Source: Clostridia bacterium (GTDB lineage: Bacteria; Bacillota; Clostridia; Oscillospirales; Acutalibacteraceae). Taken from it: 64,000 bases of DNA. How positions within the stretch are numbered: position 1 is the first letter of the stretch; each line of letters opens with the position of its first letter. The position numbers and the translations under genes are program-made. Where the stretch lies: contig JAFURT010000008.1 in assembly GCA_017471765.1 (NCBI GenBank), positions 24,812-88,811 of the forward strand. Direction: 5' to 3'. The notes beneath the pieces are model-generated. The model saw nothing but the letters and a program-made list of their open reading frames with translations. It made no database searches and was not told the origin of the DNA. Positions 24,992 through 33,736 of the stretch are shown one piece after another.

Positions 24992-26226
24992 GCCAGAGCA
25001 GCCGCAAACAACCCATTAGCCACCGGCTGATCTCTTTTGCCCTGGTGTTGGGCGTGCTCTTTTATATTGGGTATCAAGCATACCGGATTATCTTCTCCGG
25101 AGTGACCACCGAGATGGCAGTCATCCACAGTGTATATGAAACCATCGAGACGGAGGGGCTGGTTTTCCGTAGCGAAACGGCCATCCCTCCGACCGGTTCC
25201 GGCTACACCTATTACGTTATTGATAACGGTACCCGCGTGTCTAAAAACAGCGTTATTGCTTCTGTCTATAAGGATGCCGAGAGTGGCCGCATCGAGGAGC
25301 AGGTACAACAGATCGATGCGCAGATAGCGGCACTCAAGGAGATCCAGTCGGAAGGCTCTACCAGCCAAATCACCTTAGATGTACTTAACGACCAGTTACA
25401 CGATACGGTATATAACTATGTCCGTTCTACGGAAAATGGCGTATTTGATAATGTAGAGGACGCTCGATTTCAGCTTTTGTCCCTACTGAGTAAGAAAAAA
25501 CAACTGATTTCCAAGGAAAACATGGATTTTTCTGCCAAAATCGCAAAGCTGGAGCAGGAGAAAAATACCTTAAAAGCTAACTATCAGCCGGCAACCTCCG
25601 TGGTACGTGCACCGGTGGCCGGGTATTTCGCCGACCGCACCGATGGCTATGAGACGGTGCTGAAAACCGATGTGCTTCCCAAACTGACCCCCGAACAGTT
25701 AAAGGGGTATCTCACTGCCTCTCCCAGCAGTTTGGAAACCACCAGCGGTAAAATTGTTAGCGGTTATGAATGGTATATGGCCTGCGTGGTGCCGGAATCC
25801 TACTATAACGTGCTGGGGGTTGGTAAGGCGCTGTCCTTGCGTATGTCGTTTGTGCTGGATGATGCGATTCCCGTAACGGTATATGCCTGTAATAAGAATA
25901 ATGACGGCGAGCTGGCTGTGGTGTTTCGCTGTGACTATATGTCGGCAGAGTTATCTACAATCCGGCACGAAACTGTCGGGATTCAATTGGTGGAGCACAC
26001 CGGTCTGCGTGTACCCAAGCGAGCTATTATTGTGAATGATGCGGGACAGGCCGGCGTATATGTCCGTTCGGGGAATGTGGTCAGCTTCCGCAAGATTGAG
26101 CAGGTCTACAGCGAAGCGGCCGATTATGTAATCTGTGCAGAGGTAGGGGAGGACGACTACCTACGTTTGTACGACGATATTATAGTAGGAGGGCGAGGTC
26201 TGTATGATGGAAAAATCATTGCATGA
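24988..26226 (+). CDS. HlyD-like membrane fusion protein
   Basis: 412 residues: short cytoplasmic N-terminus, one membrane segment (about 14-35, LISFALVLGVLFYIGYQAY), then an extracytoplasmic part with a lipoyl/barrel-sandwich half, a coiled-coil region (about 95-195, KLEQEKNTL) and a second barrel half (VVRAPVAGYF). This is the layout of HlyD/RND periplasmic adaptors. No transporter lies next to it. It overlaps miaA by 4 bases and yggS by 23, placing it in a cell-division gene neighbourhood, which suggests an envelope role. Function unknown. Confidence 0.75.
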   Translation: MSQSSRKQPISHRLISFALVLGVLFYIGYQAYRIIFSGVTTEMAVIHSVYETIETEGLVFRSETAIPPTGSGYTYYVIDNGTRVSKNSVIASVYKDAESGRIEEQVQQIDAQIAALKEIQSEGSTSQITLDVLNDQLHDTVYNYVRSTENGVFDNVEDARFQLLSLLSKKKQLISKENMDFSAKIAKLEQEKNTLKANYQPATSVVRAPVAGYFADRTDGYETVLKTDVLPKLTPEQLKGYLTASPSSLETTSGKIVSGYEWYMACVVPESYYNVLGVGKALSLRMSFVLDDAIPVTVYACNKNNDGELAVVFRCDYMSAELSTIRHETVGIQLVEHTGLRVPKRAIIVNDAGQAGVYVRSGNVVSFRKIEQVYSEAADYVICAEVGEDDYLRLYDDIIVGGRGLYDGKIIA

Positions 26227-26920
26227 TCGGGAGATCGCTGAAAACCTGGCCGTCATTCAGGAACAGATGCATGCGGCCTGCCATCAGGCTGGGCGCCGGA
26301 CGGATAGTGTCCGACTGCTGGCGGTAACAAAAACCGTAGACCCACAACGCATCAATGCCGCCATACGCCTGGGCGTCCACCAGATCGGTGAAAACCGGGT
26401 GCAGGAATTTCTCAGTAAGCAAAGCGATTTGTTGTTGGAGAACACACAGGTCCATCTCATCGGCCATCTGCAGACCAACAAAGTGCGTCAGATTGTCGGC
26501 CAGGTACAGATGATCGAGTCGGTGGACAGTGTCCGTCTGGCGGCGGCAATTTCCAAGCGTTCGGAGGAGTTGGGCATCGTAACGCCCATTCTAGTCGAGG
26601 TCAACATCGGTGGAGAAGAAGCCAAGTCCGGGGTAGAACCGGAAAGTTTGGAACAAATATTAACGGAAATCAGTGGTTTTAGTGGCATTCATGTGCACGG
26701 ATTGATGACCGTTCCCCCGATTTTGGATACAGAATATGAAAAAAGACAAATTTTTTCAAAAATGTATCGACTATTTGTTGACATTGGAGCGAAAAAAATA
26801 GATAATATAGATATGCAGGAATTATCTATGGGCATGTCAGGGGATTACCGGGAGGCTATCCTGGAAGGCTCCACTATCGTGCGTGTCGGTTCTGCATTAT
26901 TCGGAAGACGTCAATATTAA
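26204..26920 (+). CDS. YggS/PLPBP-type pyridoxal phosphate homeostasis protein
   Basis: A 238-residue TIM-barrel PLP-binding protein. Lys43 in LLAVTKTVD is the expected Schiff-base lysine; HLIGHLQTNKV, VEVNIGGEEAKSG and ELSMGMSGDYREAI are family motifs. It buffers PLP and affects amino-acid metabolism. It is next to sepF, as in many Gram-positives. The segment at about 26720-26830 is markedly A+T-rich compared with the rest of the gene and contains a promoter for sepF. Confidence 0.93.
   Translation: MMEKSLHDREIAENLAVIQEQMHAACHQAGRRTDSVRLLAVTKTVDPQRINAAIRLGVHQIGENRVQEFLSKQSDLLLENTQVHLIGHLQTNKVRQIVGQVQMIESVDSVRLAAAISKRSEELGIVTPILVEVNIGGEEAKSGVEPESLEQILTEISGFSGIHVHGLMTVPPILDTEYEKRQIFSKMYRLFVDIGAKKIDNIDMQELSMGMSGDYREAILEGSTIVRVGSALFGRRQY
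26778..26806 (+). promoter_or_regulatory. promoter inside yggS driving sepF and downstream genes
   Basis: A perfect -35 TTGACA (26778-26783), 17-bp spacer and GATAAT (26801-26806) lie within the yggS coding sequence, 135 bases before sepF. The A+T-rich codons here contrast with the flanking coding sequence. Confidence 0.7.
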
Positions 26921-26940
26921 ACATACAGGAGGAATATCAC

Positions 26941-27390
26941 ATGGGTATCTTTGGTTTTGGAGGCAAATTCTTCGGCGAGGAACCTGATGATGAACTGGAC
27001 GGCGATTTGTCTGCCGAGGAGAGCATGCCCCGTTCCAGAAAGAGTGCTGTTTCGGAGGATGTATCCATCGAAGCGCCTCGCAAAGGGAACAAGGTAGTCA
27101 ATATCCACGCCACGGCGCAGCTGCAGGTGGTGCTGGTCAAGCCGGAGCGCTTTGATGATGCCAGCTCTGTGGCTGATCACCTGAACGCCAAGCGCACGGT
27201 CGTGCTGAATCTGGAGTCTGCCAATAAGGATGTAGCCCGCCGTATTCTGGACTTCCTCAGCGGTGTGGCCTACGCCAACGACGGACAGATCAAAAAGGTG
27301 GCAAACTGCACCTTTATCATCACGCCCTACAATGTGGGCCTGATGGGTGATCTGTTGGATGAGCTGGAAAGCAATGGCCTTTACTTCTAA
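26941..27390 (+). CDS. sepF: cell division protein SepF
   Basis: 149 residues: an acidic linker (about 12-45) and a C-terminal SepF domain with KRTVVLNLESANKDVARRILDFLSG and TFIITPYNV. The N-terminal GIFGFGGKFFG is probably the amphipathic membrane anchor. It tethers FtsZ to the membrane and shapes the division septum. AGGAGG 10 bases before the ATG. It overlaps the next gene. Confidence 0.93.
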   Translation: MGIFGFGGKFFGEEPDDELDGDLSAEESMPRSRKSAVSEDVSIEAPRKGNKVVNIHATAQLQVVLVKPERFDDASSVADHLNAKRTVVLNLESANKDVARRILDFLSGVAYANDGQIKKVANCTFIITPYNVGLMGDLLDELESNGLYF

Positions 27391-28135
27391 ATCAGAGGAC
27401 GAGGCTCTGCGTTCCCGCGTAGACGATACGGTACGCCTGTGTGATAAGCGGGGCGTGCCGTGTTTTCTGGGCTTTTTGGATTTGCATGAGCAGGCAGTGG
27501 CTCGGCAGAGTTTGGCCCATACGCCACCGGATATGTGGCGCTTTTATGGTGGCTATGACGAGGCGGAGCGTTGCCTGCTGGCTGTGTATCCGTCCTACCT
27601 GCCGGCAGAGGAGGAAGATTTTCCTCTGTGCGCGATAGGGTTTCGCTACCGCACGGTAAAGGCGCTGACACACCGGGATGTGCTCGGCACACTGCTTTCT
27701 GCAGGAATTCGACGGGATAAGGTGGGGGACATTCTCTGCGGTGAGGGGCTTTCGGTAGCCTTTCTACACCGGGACATCGTACCCTTTGTCTGTGAACAGA
27801 TACAGTGTATTGGCGGAGAAGGGGTTACTTTACTCCCGGAGTATGCAGGAGAGTTGCCTGTTTCTCGCAATTACCGTGAACTGCGTGAGACAGTGGCTTC
27901 GCCGCGCCTGGATTGTGTGGCCAAAGCACTCTTGCACTGTTCTCGTGAGGAGGCCTCCCGACTGATTGTTGCGGGGCTTGTTTCTGTGGACCATCATCTA
28001 CAGACCAATGTCTCTCGCCAGCTATCAGCTCCGTGTACTGTCTCTGTCCGTGGAAATGGACGATACTTAATCGACCAGGTTGGTCCGGAAACCAAAAAAG
28101 GAAGATTGACACTATTGGCTCGTAAATGTGTGTGA
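27374..28135 (+). CDS. ylmH: YlmH-like RNA-binding protein (S4 domain)
   Basis: 253 residues: N-terminal alpha/beta part with FYGGYDEAER and GTLLSAGIRRDKVGDI, C-terminal S4 RNA-binding domain (RLDCVAKALLHCSREEASRLIVAGLVSVD). YlmH is the standard neighbour of sepF and divIVA and has been linked to ribosome rescue and cell division. The chosen ATG lies 17 bases inside sepF, with GGAAAG just upstream. Confidence 0.88.
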   Translation: MAFTSKSEDEALRSRVDDTVRLCDKRGVPCFLGFLDLHEQAVARQSLAHTPPDMWRFYGGYDEAERCLLAVYPSYLPAEEEDFPLCAIGFRYRTVKALTHRDVLGTLLSAGIRRDKVGDILCGEGLSVAFLHRDIVPFVCEQIQCIGGEGVTLLPEYAGELPVSRNYRELRETVASPRLDCVAKALLHCSREEASRLIVAGLVSVDHHLQTNVSRQLSAPCTVSVRGNGRYLIDQVGPETKKGRLTLLARKCV

Positions 28136-28154
28136 TAAAGGAAGGTAAAGCATT

Positions 28155-28748
28155 ATGGTTACTGCAAATGATATTCGTGGAATAAAATTCAACCGCACGA
28201 TGGGTGGCTATCGTAAGGAAGAGGTCGACGATTTTCTGGATATTTGTGCGGATACGGTTGAGGAATTAACCAAACAGGCGGAGGAGAATACCCGCAAGAT
28301 GCAGGTGCTGGCCGAAACGATTGTGGACTACCGCAACCAGGAGGATAGCATCCGTTCTGCTTTGATTGGTGCTCAGCGCATGAGTGAGTCGGTTATTGCG
28401 GACGCCAAGAAGCAGGCGGAGGATATTTTGGCCGCTGCACAGGAAGAAGCGGCAAATATGCATGAAAAAGCGCTGGCAGATACGGCTGCTGAGCAGAAAG
28501 AACTGGCACGGGTCAAGCAGGAGGTTGCCGATTTTAAGGCTCGCCTGATGTCCATCTATCGGGAGCATCTGACGATGATTGGTGTTCTGGAAGGGCCTGA
28601 TGCCTCTCAGCCGGCTACCGAAGAGAAGGAAGTGACGACGGCCAAAGAGGAAGAAGCGCCTGCCGTCCAGCAACCGGTGGAGGAGAAAGCTCCCTCTGCT
28701 TACCGTGAGGTGCCGGATATCTCGGCTTTCGCTTTAGACGACGAATAA
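28155..28748 (+). CDS. divIVA: DivIVA domain protein
   Basis: 197 residues. N-terminal DivIVA motif (VTANDIRGIKFNRTMGGYRKEEVDDFLD), long coiled coil to about residue 140, and an acidic, Pro/Ala/Glu-rich tail. DivIVA binds curved membrane at poles and septum and organises division or sporulation. It follows ylmH by 19 bases with AAAGGAAGG. Confidence 0.93.
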   Translation: MVTANDIRGIKFNRTMGGYRKEEVDDFLDICADTVEELTKQAEENTRKMQVLAETIVDYRNQEDSIRSALIGAQRMSESVIADAKKQAEDILAAAQEEAANMHEKALADTAAEQKELARVKQEVADFKARLMSIYREHLTMIGVLEGPDASQPATEEKEVTTAKEEEAPAVQQPVEEKAPSAYREVPDISAFALDDE

Positions 28749-28754
28749 AATTAG

Positions 28755-28789
28755 GGGATCGGACGCTTACCGGCTCCGGTCCCTTTTTT
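28755..28789 (+). terminator. terminator between divIVA and lspA
   Basis: A 9-bp stem (28755-28763 with 28775-28783, one G-U pair) is followed by TTTTTT. lspA begins 14 bases later, so it is read partly by readthrough or from a promoter not recognised here. Confidence 0.75.
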
Positions 28790-28802
28790 AAGGAGTATAT
28801 CC

Positions 28803-29330
28803 ATGTTGCAAGTCATGTATTTTGTCATTGCCGCTGTGCTGGTGGGGATTGATCAGCTCACAAAGCTGTGGGCCGCATCCCGGCTGAATAGTCCTGCCGG
28901 CCCCATTGCGCTCATCCCCGGCGTGTTTGAACTGCGATATTGTGAAAACCGTGGCGTAGCGTTCAGCTTGCTCGAGGGACAGCGTTGGCTGTTTATCCCC
29001 TTGACCTTGCTGACCTCTGCGCTTATTGTTCTCATCCTTTTACGTAGTACACAGCGGCATCGGTTTCTGTTCAGCTTTTCCTGTTCTTTGGTGTTAGCTG
29101 GCGGGATTGGCAATCTGATTGACCGTATAGCCTACGGCTATGTGATTGATTTTCTGTATGTCAAGCTCATCGATTTCCCCATTTTCAACTTTGCCGACTG
29201 TTGTGTTGTGGTGGGGGCTTTTCTGCTGTTTGGCTTCCTGCTCTTTGGCCTGAAAGGGGAGGAGGACACGCCTTTGCGCACTCTGCTGTTGGGCATTCCG
29301 GTGAGGGCGAAGGAGAAGAAGGATGGCTGA
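28803..29330 (+). CDS. lspA: lipoprotein signal peptidase
   Basis: 175 residues, four membrane segments, with the conserved DQLTK near the N-terminus, ENRGVAFSLL, the catalytic GGIGNLIDR and FNFADC aspartates. It cleaves signal peptides of lipidated prolipoproteins. The end overlaps the rlu gene by 8 bases, the usual lspA-rluD pairing. AAGGAG before ATG. Confidence 0.95.
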   Translation: MLQVMYFVIAAVLVGIDQLTKLWAASRLNSPAGPIALIPGVFELRYCENRGVAFSLLEGQRWLFIPLTLLTSALIVLILLRSTQRHRFLFSFSCSLVLAGGIGNLIDRIAYGYVIDFLYVKLIDFPIFNFADCCVVVGAFLLFGFLLFGLKGEEDTPLRTLLLGIPVRAKEKKDG

Positions 29331-30261
29331 AATTTACGTATGGTGTATTGATCCGGAGCAGGCCGGAAAACGGCTGGATGCTGTGCTGGCGGTGGAACTG
29401 GATATCAGCCGCAATGCGGCACAGCAATGGCTGGAGCAGGGGAAAGTCACTTCTAAAGGAAAACCGCTGAGTAAGAAAGATAAGTTGACAGCAGGTACAG
29501 AAGTTGTGGTAGATATCCCTGACCCGGTTGCCTATGAGATACAGGCCGAGGATATTCCCTTGGATATTGTGTATGAAGATACCCATTTGCTGGTGGTGAA
29601 CAAGCCCAAAGGAATGGTGGTGCATCCAGCCGCCGGTCATTATTCCGGGACGCTGGTCAATGCGCTGATGGCCCATTGCGGTGAAAGCCTGTCGGGTATC
29701 AACGGTGTGATGCGTCCGGGAATCGTCCATCGCATCGATAAGGATACCAGTGGCCTGCTGATCGTGGCGAAAAATGACCGTGCCCATCAAGGTCTGGCCG
29801 AGCAAATCAAGGTCCATAGCTTTACCCGGATTTATGAGGCGGTGGTAGTAGGCAATATCCGGCAGGATACCGGCACGGTACAGGCACCGATCGGCCGTCA
29901 TCCGACCCAGCGGAAGAAAATGGCTGTCACCACGCAAAATGCAAAAGATGCTACCACCCATTACGAGGTGCTGGGGCGGTATCCCGGTTATACCCATCTG
30001 CGGCTTAAGCTGGAAACCGGCCGTACCCATCAAATTCGGGTGCACATGGCCCATTTAGGGCATCCTGTTGCCGGTGACACCGTTTATGGCGCCGCCAATC
30101 CACCAAAGGAGTGTGCCGCCCTATGCGGCCAATGCTTGCACGCCCGGTGCATTGGTTTTGTACACCCCATCACCGGAGAAGAACTGTATTTTGAAAGCCA
30201 GCTTCCGTCCTATTTTACCGATTTTTTAGAATTACTGCAAAAAAGGAGTTCAGTCATTTGA
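29323..30261 (+). CDS. RluD-family 23S rRNA/tRNA pseudouridine synthase
   Basis: 312 residues: N-terminal S4 domain (about 10-70, RLDAVLAVELDISRNAAQQWLEQGKV) and catalytic domain with NKPKGMVVHPA, the catalytic aspartate in GIVHRIDKDTSGLL and TGRTHQIRVHMAHLGHPV. Isomerises uridine to pseudouridine; the exact target position is not determinable. It ends at a bidirectional terminator facing glnS. Confidence 0.93.
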   Translation: MAEIYVWCIDPEQAGKRLDAVLAVELDISRNAAQQWLEQGKVTSKGKPLSKKDKLTAGTEVVVDIPDPVAYEIQAEDIPLDIVYEDTHLLVVNKPKGMVVHPAAGHYSGTLVNALMAHCGESLSGINGVMRPGIVHRIDKDTSGLLIVAKNDRAHQGLAEQIKVHSFTRIYEAVVVGNIRQDTGTVQAPIGRHPTQRKKMAVTTQNAKDATTHYEVLGRYPGYTHLRLKLETGRTHQIRVHMAHLGHPVAGDTVYGAANPPKECAALCGQCLHARCIGFVHPITGEELYFESQLPSYFTDFLELLQKRSSVI

Positions 30262-30274
30262 CTGAACTCCTTTT
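30239..30274. terminator. bidirectional terminator between rlu gene and glnS
   Basis: A near-perfect stem of about 15 bp (30241-30256 with 30259-30274) centred on TT. The - strand reading gives a seven-T tail, the + strand reading TTTTCTTC, so it serves both convergent genes. The + strand stop lies inside the stem. Confidence 0.88.
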
Positions 30275-30281
30275 CTTCTGC

Positions 30282-31943
30282 TTATTTTGCTTTGAAGCTG
30301 TCTTTCAGCGAAACTGCACGGTTAAACACTAAGTGATCCGGCGTGCTATCCTTGCTGTCAACACAGAAATAGCCAAGCCGCATGAACTGGAAATGGGCAG
30401 GGGCCACAGCATCAGCCAGGGCCGCCTCTAACTTGCAGTTTTGCAAAGTTTCAAGGGAATTCGGAGCCAGACAATCCAGGAAATCCTTGTCACCGCCATC
30501 CGGATTCTCGTCGGCAAACAGATTGGAGTACAGCCGTACCTCGGCATCCACAGCCGTAGCGGCATCCACCCAATGGATGGTGCTCTTTACCTTGCGGCCA
30601 TCAGCGGTGTTACCGCCCTTGCTGTCCGGGTCGTACTCGGCCAGCACTTCGATGACGTTGCCCTCTTCATCCTTGACACAACCAGTGCACTTGATGACAT
30701 AGGCGCTCTTGAGACGCACCTCGTTGCCGGGGAACAGACGGAAATAGCCCTTGACCGGCTCTTCCATAAAGTCATCCGCTTCAATCCACAGATGCTTCGA
30801 GAAGGTAACAGGGCGGTTGCCCTCCTCCGGCTTAGAGGGATTGTTCTCCACTTCAAACACGTCGCTGCCGTCCTCGGGATAGTTGGTCAGCGTCAGCTTT
30901 ACCGGGCGGAGAACCGCCATCGCCCGGCGTGCGTTCTCGTTCAGGTCTTCACGTAGACAGGCCTCCAGCAGAGCCACCTCTACGGTGTTGGGAACCTTGG
31001 CCACGCCAATGCGCTCGCAGAAATTGCGGATAGAAGCGGCCGTGTAGCCACGGCGACGCAGACCGCACAGGGTAGGCATCCGGGGGTCATCCCAGCCGGC
31101 TACATAGCCTTCCTCCACCAGCTTGCGGAGCTTACGCTTGGACATGACCGTGTAGTTGATACCCAGACGGGCAAACTCGATCTGCCGAGGATTAGCCTCG
31201 ATGTCTACGTGCTCAACCACCCAGTTATACAAGGGGCGGTGATCCTCGAACTCCAGCGAACACAGGGAGTGGGTGATGCCCTCCATCATATCCTCGATGG
31301 GGTGGGCAAAGTCGTACATCGGGTAGATGCACCACTTGTTACCCTGGCGGTGGTGGTGGCAGTGATTGATGCGGTAGATGACCGGATCACGCATATTGAA
31401 GTTGCCGCTGGCCAGGTCGATCTTGGCGCGCAGGGTCATACGGCCGTCCTCGAACTCGCCGGCACGCATCCGGGCGAACAGATCCAAGCTTTCCTCCACC
31501 GGACGATCCCGATAGGGGCTGACAGCCGGGTGGGTCAAATCACCACGGTTCTCACGCACCTGATCCGGGGTCTGCTCGCAGACATAGGCCAGGCCTTTTT
31601 TGATAAGGCCGATGGCCTGCTCGTACATCACCTCGAAATAATCGGAGGCATAGTAGAAGCGGTCGCCCCAATCGAAGCCTAACCAGTGAATATCCTCCTG
31701 GATGGCCTCCACAAACTCCTCGTCCTCTTTGGTGGGGTTGGTGTCGTCCATTCGCAGGTTACACAGGCCGCCGTATTTGAGGGCGGTGCCGAAATCGATG
31801 CACAGCGCCTTGGCGTGGCCGATATGCAGATAGCCGTTGGGCTCCGGCGGGAACCGGGTGTGCACTGTCTTGCCGTAGCAACGGCCGCCCTCGGCCAGCT
31901 CCTCGTCAATAATGGCGTGGATAAAATTTGTACTTTCAGCCAT
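30282..31943 (-). CDS. glnS: glutaminyl-tRNA synthetase
   Basis: 553 residues, class I synthetase. HIGH motif as HIGHAK in PPEPNGYLHIGHAK, and KMSKS equivalent VMSKRKL; C-terminal anticodon-binding barrels are present, as is usual for GlnRS (about 550). It attaches Gln directly to tRNA-Gln. Many Firmicutes lack it and use the GatCAB transamidation route, so its presence, probably of older transfer origin, is notable. It lies 17 bases downstream of gltX on the same strand. Confidence 0.96.
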   Translation of the reverse strand: MAESTNFIHAIIDEELAEGGRCYGKTVHTRFPPEPNGYLHIGHAKALCIDFGTALKYGGLCNLRMDDTNPTKEDEEFVEAIQEDIHWLGFDWGDRFYYASDYFEVMYEQAIGLIKKGLAYVCEQTPDQVRENRGDLTHPAVSPYRDRPVEESLDLFARMRAGEFEDGRMTLRAKIDLASGNFNMRDPVIYRINHCHHHRQGNKWCIYPMYDFAHPIEDMMEGITHSLCSLEFEDHRPLYNWVVEHVDIEANPRQIEFARLGINYTVMSKRKLRKLVEEGYVAGWDDPRMPTLCGLRRRGYTAASIRNFCERIGVAKVPNTVEVALLEACLREDLNENARRAMAVLRPVKLTLTNYPEDGSDVFEVENNPSKPEEGNRPVTFSKHLWIEADDFMEEPVKGYFRLFPGNEVRLKSAYVIKCTGCVKDEEGNVIEVLAEYDPDSKGGNTADGRKVKSTIHWVDAATAVDAEVRLYSNLFADENPDGGDKDFLDCLAPNSLETLQNCKLEAALADAVAPAHFQFMRLGYFCVDSKDSTPDHLVFNRAVSLKDSFKAK

Positions 31944-31960
31944 AAATAGTCACCTCTGCC

Positions 31961-33619
31961 TTAATTTTCCCAAGTTTCAATGGCGGTATGCAACCGCTGC
32001 ATCACCGTTTCTACACCCAATTGTTGCATGATCGAACACAGGTCGGGGGTGTTCCGCCGTCCGGTGATAGCGATGCGGATAACCGTACTAACATCACCCA
32101 CGTGTCCCTTAAAAGCGGTGGGGTCAGCCTTGTACGCCTTTACATCCGGACTAAAGCCCAAGTCGGCGCAGATGCTTTTGACGGTTGTAAACCAGGCATC
32201 CTTGTCCTGCGCCGGGTCATACACAGTCGTATAGGCTCGCAGGATGGCCGCCGCATCCGCCGGAGCGATGGTCTCCGGCAATTCTAAATCGTTATTGTAC
32301 AACTCGGGGAAGAAATAGGACACATAGTCCTGCACCTCATTCCACTTGCCGATATCCTTACGGGGCTTGGCATTGCCACGGTCGATGGCAAAAACGCCGG
32401 TGGTATAAGCCATATCCCGCTTCAGCAGGGTGGCAAATTCAGGGGCGTATTCTTCTGCCCAGGCGATGACACGCTGGGTAACTGTCTCTGCATCCATGCG
32501 GGCGATAACCGTTTTGCTCACGTCATTGAGCTTGTCCAGGTCGAACAGGGCGCCGGATACACTCATCTTCTTCAGGTTGAATTTAAAACTCATCCGGTCA
32601 GCAGTGGGATTAGCACGCCGCCAGTCCTCAAAGTCGCTGTTGGCGATGGTGAGCAGATATTCCAACACGCTGTCTGCCGGGTATCCTTGCTGTGCATAGA
32701 AGTGCATAGCGGCCTGGGGGTCCTTCCGCTTAGACAGCTTACGCTTGTTGCCGTTTTCCTCCACCATGATGGGGCTGACATGTGCATATTTCGGTTGCTT
32801 GAAGCCAAGCACCTTAAAGAGCTGGATGTGCTTCGGCACAGACGAAATCCACTCATCACCGCGAATAACATGGGTAGTGTGCATCAGGTGGTCGTCGATG
32901 GCGTGAGCAAAATGATAGGTAGGAATTCCATCGGATTTCAGCAGAACGATATCCTCGTCGTTTTCCGGCATCTCGATGGTGCCTTTAATCATGTCATCGT
33001 ACTTGATGCGGTTCTGCTCACTGCCCATAGAACGCAACCGTACCACGTACGGCTGGCCGGCCTCGACTTTTGCCAGGGTTTCTTCCGGGGTGAGGGTGCG
33101 GCAGATAGCGTATTCGCCATAATAGCCGGTGCGATCCTTTTTCTGCTCCTGCAGCTCACGGGCCGCCTGGCGCTGCTCCTCAGAGCAGAAGCAGGGATAG
33201 GCCAGGTTTTGCTCCACCAGGCACTTTACATAGGCTTGATAGATTTCTGCACGGCAGCTTTGCTGGTAGGGGCCGTAGTCTCCCTTGACCACCCCCGGTG
33301 CTACAAAGCCTTCGTCGATGGTCAGGCCAAAATCGTTCATTCCCTTGAGAATGTCATCGGCGCCACCCTCGACCTCACGCTTTTTGTCGGTATCCTCCAA
33401 GCGGAAGAAAAACACGCCGTCACTGGCAGAGGCGGTCATCCGGTTTACCATCGAGGTGAAGAAGGTTCCAAGATGGAGATAGCCGGTGGGGGAGGGTGCA
33501 ATTCGCACCACACGGGCGCCTTCCTTCAGTTGACGTTCCGGGTACAGTTCTTCATAATAAGCCGGCGTTTTATCAATGTTTGGGAACATCGCCTGTGCCA
33601 GCTGTGCATAAATAGACAT
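31961..33619 (-). CDS. gltX: glutamyl-tRNA synthetase
   Basis: 552 residues, class I. RIAPSPTGYLHLGT (HIGH-like) and KRKLSKRKD (KMSKS-like) are visible. GGAGGAAAG 6 bases upstream fixes the start at 33619; a 20-residue longer frame would overlap the promoter. It is longer than typical bacterial GltX (about 480), and belongs to a clade with an extended C-terminus. Co-oriented with glnS. Confidence 0.95.
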   Translation of the reverse strand: MSIYAQLAQAMFPNIDKTPAYYEELYPERQLKEGARVVRIAPSPTGYLHLGTFFTSMVNRMTASASDGVFFFRLEDTDKKREVEGGADDILKGMNDFGLTIDEGFVAPGVVKGDYGPYQQSCRAEIYQAYVKCLVEQNLAYPCFCSEEQRQAARELQEQKKDRTGYYGEYAICRTLTPEETLAKVEAGQPYVVRLRSMGSEQNRIKYDDMIKGTIEMPENDEDIVLLKSDGIPTYHFAHAIDDHLMHTTHVIRGDEWISSVPKHIQLFKVLGFKQPKYAHVSPIMVEENGNKRKLSKRKDPQAAMHFYAQQGYPADSVLEYLLTIANSDFEDWRRANPTADRMSFKFNLKKMSVSGALFDLDKLNDVSKTVIARMDAETVTQRVIAWAEEYAPEFATLLKRDMAYTTGVFAIDRGNAKPRKDIGKWNEVQDYVSYFFPELYNNDLELPETIAPADAAAILRAYTTVYDPAQDKDAWFTTVKSICADLGFSPDVKAYKADPTAFKGHVGDVSTVIRIAITGRRNTPDLCSIMQQLGVETVMQRLHTAIETWEN

Positions 33620-33650
33620 ATCTTTCCTCCTGCAAAATTCAATCTCATAT

Positions 33651-33679
33651 ATTTTACATTTATCTATTGAAAATGTCAA
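33651..33679 (-). promoter_or_regulatory. promoter for gltX-glnS
   Basis: - strand: TTGACA (33679-33674), 17-bp spacer, TAAAAT (33656-33651). Its -35 is adjacent to that of the trpS promoter on the other strand. Confidence 0.85.
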
Positions 33680-33696
33680 CCGATGTGTGGTAATAT
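33667..33696 (+). promoter_or_regulatory. promoter for trpS
   Basis: TTGAAA (33667-33672), 18-bp spacer, TAATAT (33691-33696) with an extended TGG in front. It interleaves with the divergent gltX promoter. Confidence 0.55.
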
Positions 33697-33736
33697 ATAG
33701 GTAACTTTTTTGAAAAAGATCGCGAGGTTACACATT

